Below are positions 62,403 through 64,000 of a DNA stretch of 64,000 bases, in pieces. Every line of letters begins with the position of its first letter. Position 1 is the first letter of the stretch. Source of the DNA: Brevibacterium spongiae (GTDB lineage: Bacteria > Actinomycetota > Actinomycetes > Actinomycetales > Brevibacteriaceae); NCBI RefSeq assembly GCF_026168515.1, contig NZ_CP093443.1:186001-250000 (forward strand), given 5' to 3'. Position numbers and translations under genes: made by a program. Below the pieces are notes generated by a model. The model saw nothing but the letters and a program-made list of their open reading frames with translations, was not told the origin of the DNA and did no database searches.

Positions 62403-62715
62403 GCGCACCCGACCCTGATTCTCCCGCCGACGGTGAACTGATCCTGACGGCGAACTGGCCCCGGCGGAGACGTCGGGTCGGCGGTGATCGTCGCCCCGCC
62501 TCGGCGAAGTGGTGGAGGTGCTGCCGATGACGACACGGGTGTCCGAAATCTGCGACAGATTTTTTCCGACACACCCGCAAGCTCACCGAAATCGACGTAA
62601 GGTCGCTCATAGCGGGAGCCGACTCGGCGCTCGCCGGCAGTGACGCCGTCCTTCGATGAGAACCAACTGTCCTGCGCGGACCCACAGCGCCCGACGACGA
62701 TGTCTGGAGAAGATC
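62403..62715. other. Spacer upstream of the amino-acid permease
   Basis: 313 bp with no convincing gene. It holds one CCGCCTCGGCG (62496-62506) and a hairpin at 62537-62576 built on AAATCTG/CAGATTT followed by a T-run, a possible terminator for the CGNR gene. No known riboswitch pattern could be recognised. Confidence 0.5.
62537..62576 (+). terminator. Hairpin with T-run after the CGNR gene
   Basis: GGGTGTCCGAAATCTG, CGA loop, CAGATTTTTTCC then GACACACCC. The inner stem is short and the outer arms nearly pair. Plausible intrinsic terminator ~135 bp after the stop. Confidence 0.45.
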
Positions 62716-64000
62716 ATGCCCACACTGCGACAGCAGCTGTTCCGGATCAAACCGGTCCCACGGCAGAAGGAAGATGTCGAGACCGACCTTAAGCGCACGA
62801 TCGGCCTGTTCTCGCTGACGATGGTCGGCGTCGGATCGACGATCGGCACCGGCATCTTCTTCATCCTCTCCGAGTCCGTTCCCGTGGCGGGCCCGGCCGT
62901 GATCTGGTCATTTGTCATCGCAGGGGCTGTCGCCGGCCTCGCCGTCATCTGCTACGCCGAGCTCGCCGGGTCCGTCCCGGTCTCCGGATCTTCGTACTCC
63001 TATGCCTACGCGACCCTGGGTGAGCTGCCCGCGATGGGCGTGGCGGCCTGCCTCCTCCTCGAATACGGCGTCGCAGGAGCCGCCGTCGCCGTCGGCTGGT
63101 CGCAATACGTCAACCAGTTGCTGTTCAATCTCTTCGGCTTCGAGATTCCGCACGCCCTGGCCTACGCGCCCGAGGAGGGCGGAATCGTCAACCTCCCGGC
63201 CATCCTGCTGCTCGCGATGTGCTGCTTCCTGCTGGTGCGCGGCACCGGCGAATCCATTGTCGTCAACGCGATCATGGTGTGCCTGAAGATCGGCGTGCTC
63301 ATCTTCTTCGTCTGCGTCGGCGTGACCGGCTGGGACTCGAACAACTTCGCCGATTTCGCGCCCTTCGGCATCTCCGGCGTCGTCGCCGGATCGGGGCTGA
63401 TCTTCTTCAGCTACGTCGGCATGGACGCCGTCGCCACGGCCGGTGACGAGACGAAGAACCCGAAGAAGACGATGCCCAGAGCCCTCATCGCCGCCCTCAT
63501 CATCGTCACTTCCGTCTACGTCCTCGTCGCCGTCGCCGCTCTGTCCGCCCAGCCGTGGGAGGAATTCGACGGTCAGACCGCAGGCCTGTCGGCCATCCTC
63601 GAGAACATCGTCGGCTCCCAATGGCCGGGCACTGTCGTCGCTGCAGGCGCGGTGATCTCGATCTTCTCCGTCACGCTCGTATCGATCTACGGTCAGTCCC
63701 GGATCCTGTTCACGATGGCCGGCGACGGAATGATGCCCAAGCTCTTCCGCGAGGTCAATCCCCGCACGCTGACCCCGGTCAAGGGCACAATCGTCGTCAG
63801 CGTCGTCATCGCGATCCTGGCCGGATTCATTCCGTTGAACTTCCTCGCCGAGATGACCTCGATCGGCACCCTCGTCGCCTTCGTCGTCGTGTCCCTGGCC
63901 GTGATCATCCTCCGCGTGCGCGAACCGAACCTCGAACGCGGTTTCAAGGTTCCGTTCTATCCCGTGCTGCCGGTCCTGTCGATCATCGGCTGCTTCTGGA
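62716..64000 (+). CDS. APC-family amino-acid permease, 3' end missing
   Basis: The first 428 codons are present; the frame leaves the window. ATG 62716 has TGGAGAAG upstream. Opens LKRTIGLFSLTMVGVGSTIG with the APC glycine-rich helix, then YAELAGSVPVSGSSYSYAYA and FFSYVGMDAVATAGDETKNP, the cationic-amino-acid-transporter style. About eleven helices are visible. Substrate unknown. Expected length is ~490. Confidence 0.88.
   Translation, partial: MPTLRQQLFRIKPVPRQKEDVETDLKRTIGLFSLTMVGVGSTIGTGIFFILSESVPVAGPAVIWSFVIAGAVAGLAVICYAELAGSVPVSGSSYSYAYATLGELPAMGVAACLLLEYGVAGAAVAVGWSQYVNQLLFNLFGFEIPHALAYAPEEGGIVNLPAILLLAMCCFLLVRGTGESIVVNAIMVCLKIGVLIFFVCVGVTGWDSNNFADFAPFGISGVVAGSGLIFFSYVGMDAVATAGDETKNPKKTMPRALIAALIIVTSVYVLVAVAALSAQPWEEFDGQTAGLSAILENIVGSQWPGTVVAAGAVISIFSVTLVSIYGQSRILFTMAGDGMMPKLFREVNPRTLTPVKGTIVVSVVIAILAGFIPLNFLAEMTSIGTLVAFVVVSLAVIILRVREPNLERGFKVPFYPVLPVLSIIGCFW

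Noticed and set aside
62403..62715. Riboswitch before the amino-acid permease
   Set aside because: The hairpin with a T-run fits a terminator of the upstream gene better, and no conserved aptamer core could be recognised.

Overview
The window is high-GC DNA in which almost every base is coding. Operons are tightly packed with ATGA, GTGA and TGATG overlaps, and many starts are GTG or TTG. Gene content (actinobacterial-type phenylacetate and glycine-betaine catabolism, CGNR, HxlR and MarR regulators, a lactococcin-972-type ABC exporter) points to a Gram-positive actinobacterium. It looks most like Brevibacterium or a near relative in Micrococcales; that genus call is an inference from memory of gene style, not a search result. 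No rRNA, tRNA, CRISPR array, transposase or phage gene was seen.

Layout. 0-1.3 kb: 5' part of a glycerol-3-phosphate dehydrogenase gene, divergent from a TetR gene across a clean palindrome. 1.35-12.8 kb: complete phenylacetate (paa) locus. The TetR repressor candidate, paaK and a paaI-like thioesterase are on the minus strand; paaA-B-C-D-E, a thiolase, a hydratase, a dehydrogenase and an isomerase are on the plus strand. paaZ (ring opening) is not here. 13-16 kb: a VTT/TVP38 membrane protein coupled to a NarL-type two-component system. 16.1-17.5 kb: secreted HtrA-like protease. 17.7-21.2 kb: an AT-richer island with a small secreted basic peptide, two FtsX/MacB-like permease subunits and an ABC ATPase, read as a lactococcin-972-like bacteriocin system. 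21.2-33 kb: accessory metabolism, transporters and regulators (DUF998/MarR, OxlT-type MFS with small subunit, SurA-like lipoprotein, epoxide hydrolase, quinone reductase/HxlR, RibD-type reductase, CPBP protease, a DHA2 MFS gene broken by one amber codon, MarR, M20 amidohydrolase).

33-41 kb: glycine-betaine demethylation block: formaldehyde dehydrogenase, LysR, Rieske oxygenase, its reductase, and a dimethylglycine-type oxidase/dehydrogenase. 41.3-49.3 kb: one long operon (thiolase, acyl-CoA ligase, SDR, TRAP transporter DctPQM, SDR) that looks like uptake and beta-ketoacyl-CoA cleavage of an unidentified acid. 49.3-51.1 kb: PPC/DUF296 protein and YoaK-like membrane protein. 51.2-58.9 kb: AT-richer operon with a peptide ABC transporter, a cytoplasmic gamma-glutamyltransferase and a GntR regulator, probably import and hydrolysis of a gamma-glutamyl compound. 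58.9-62.4 kb: a 62-bp direct repeat around a small membrane gene, then SRPBCC/ArsR, an MFS exporter and a CGNR regulator. 62.7 kb to the end: amino-acid permease, cut by the window edge.

The most notable signals beyond ordinary genes are the bacteriocin-like system, the gamma-glutamyl operon with its GntR palindromes, the unidentified thiolase/TRAP operon, a three-half-site repeat present twice with compensatory stem changes, the 62-bp duplicated terminator, and a recurrent 11-mer (CCGCCTCGGCG) found mostly in linkers and spacers.
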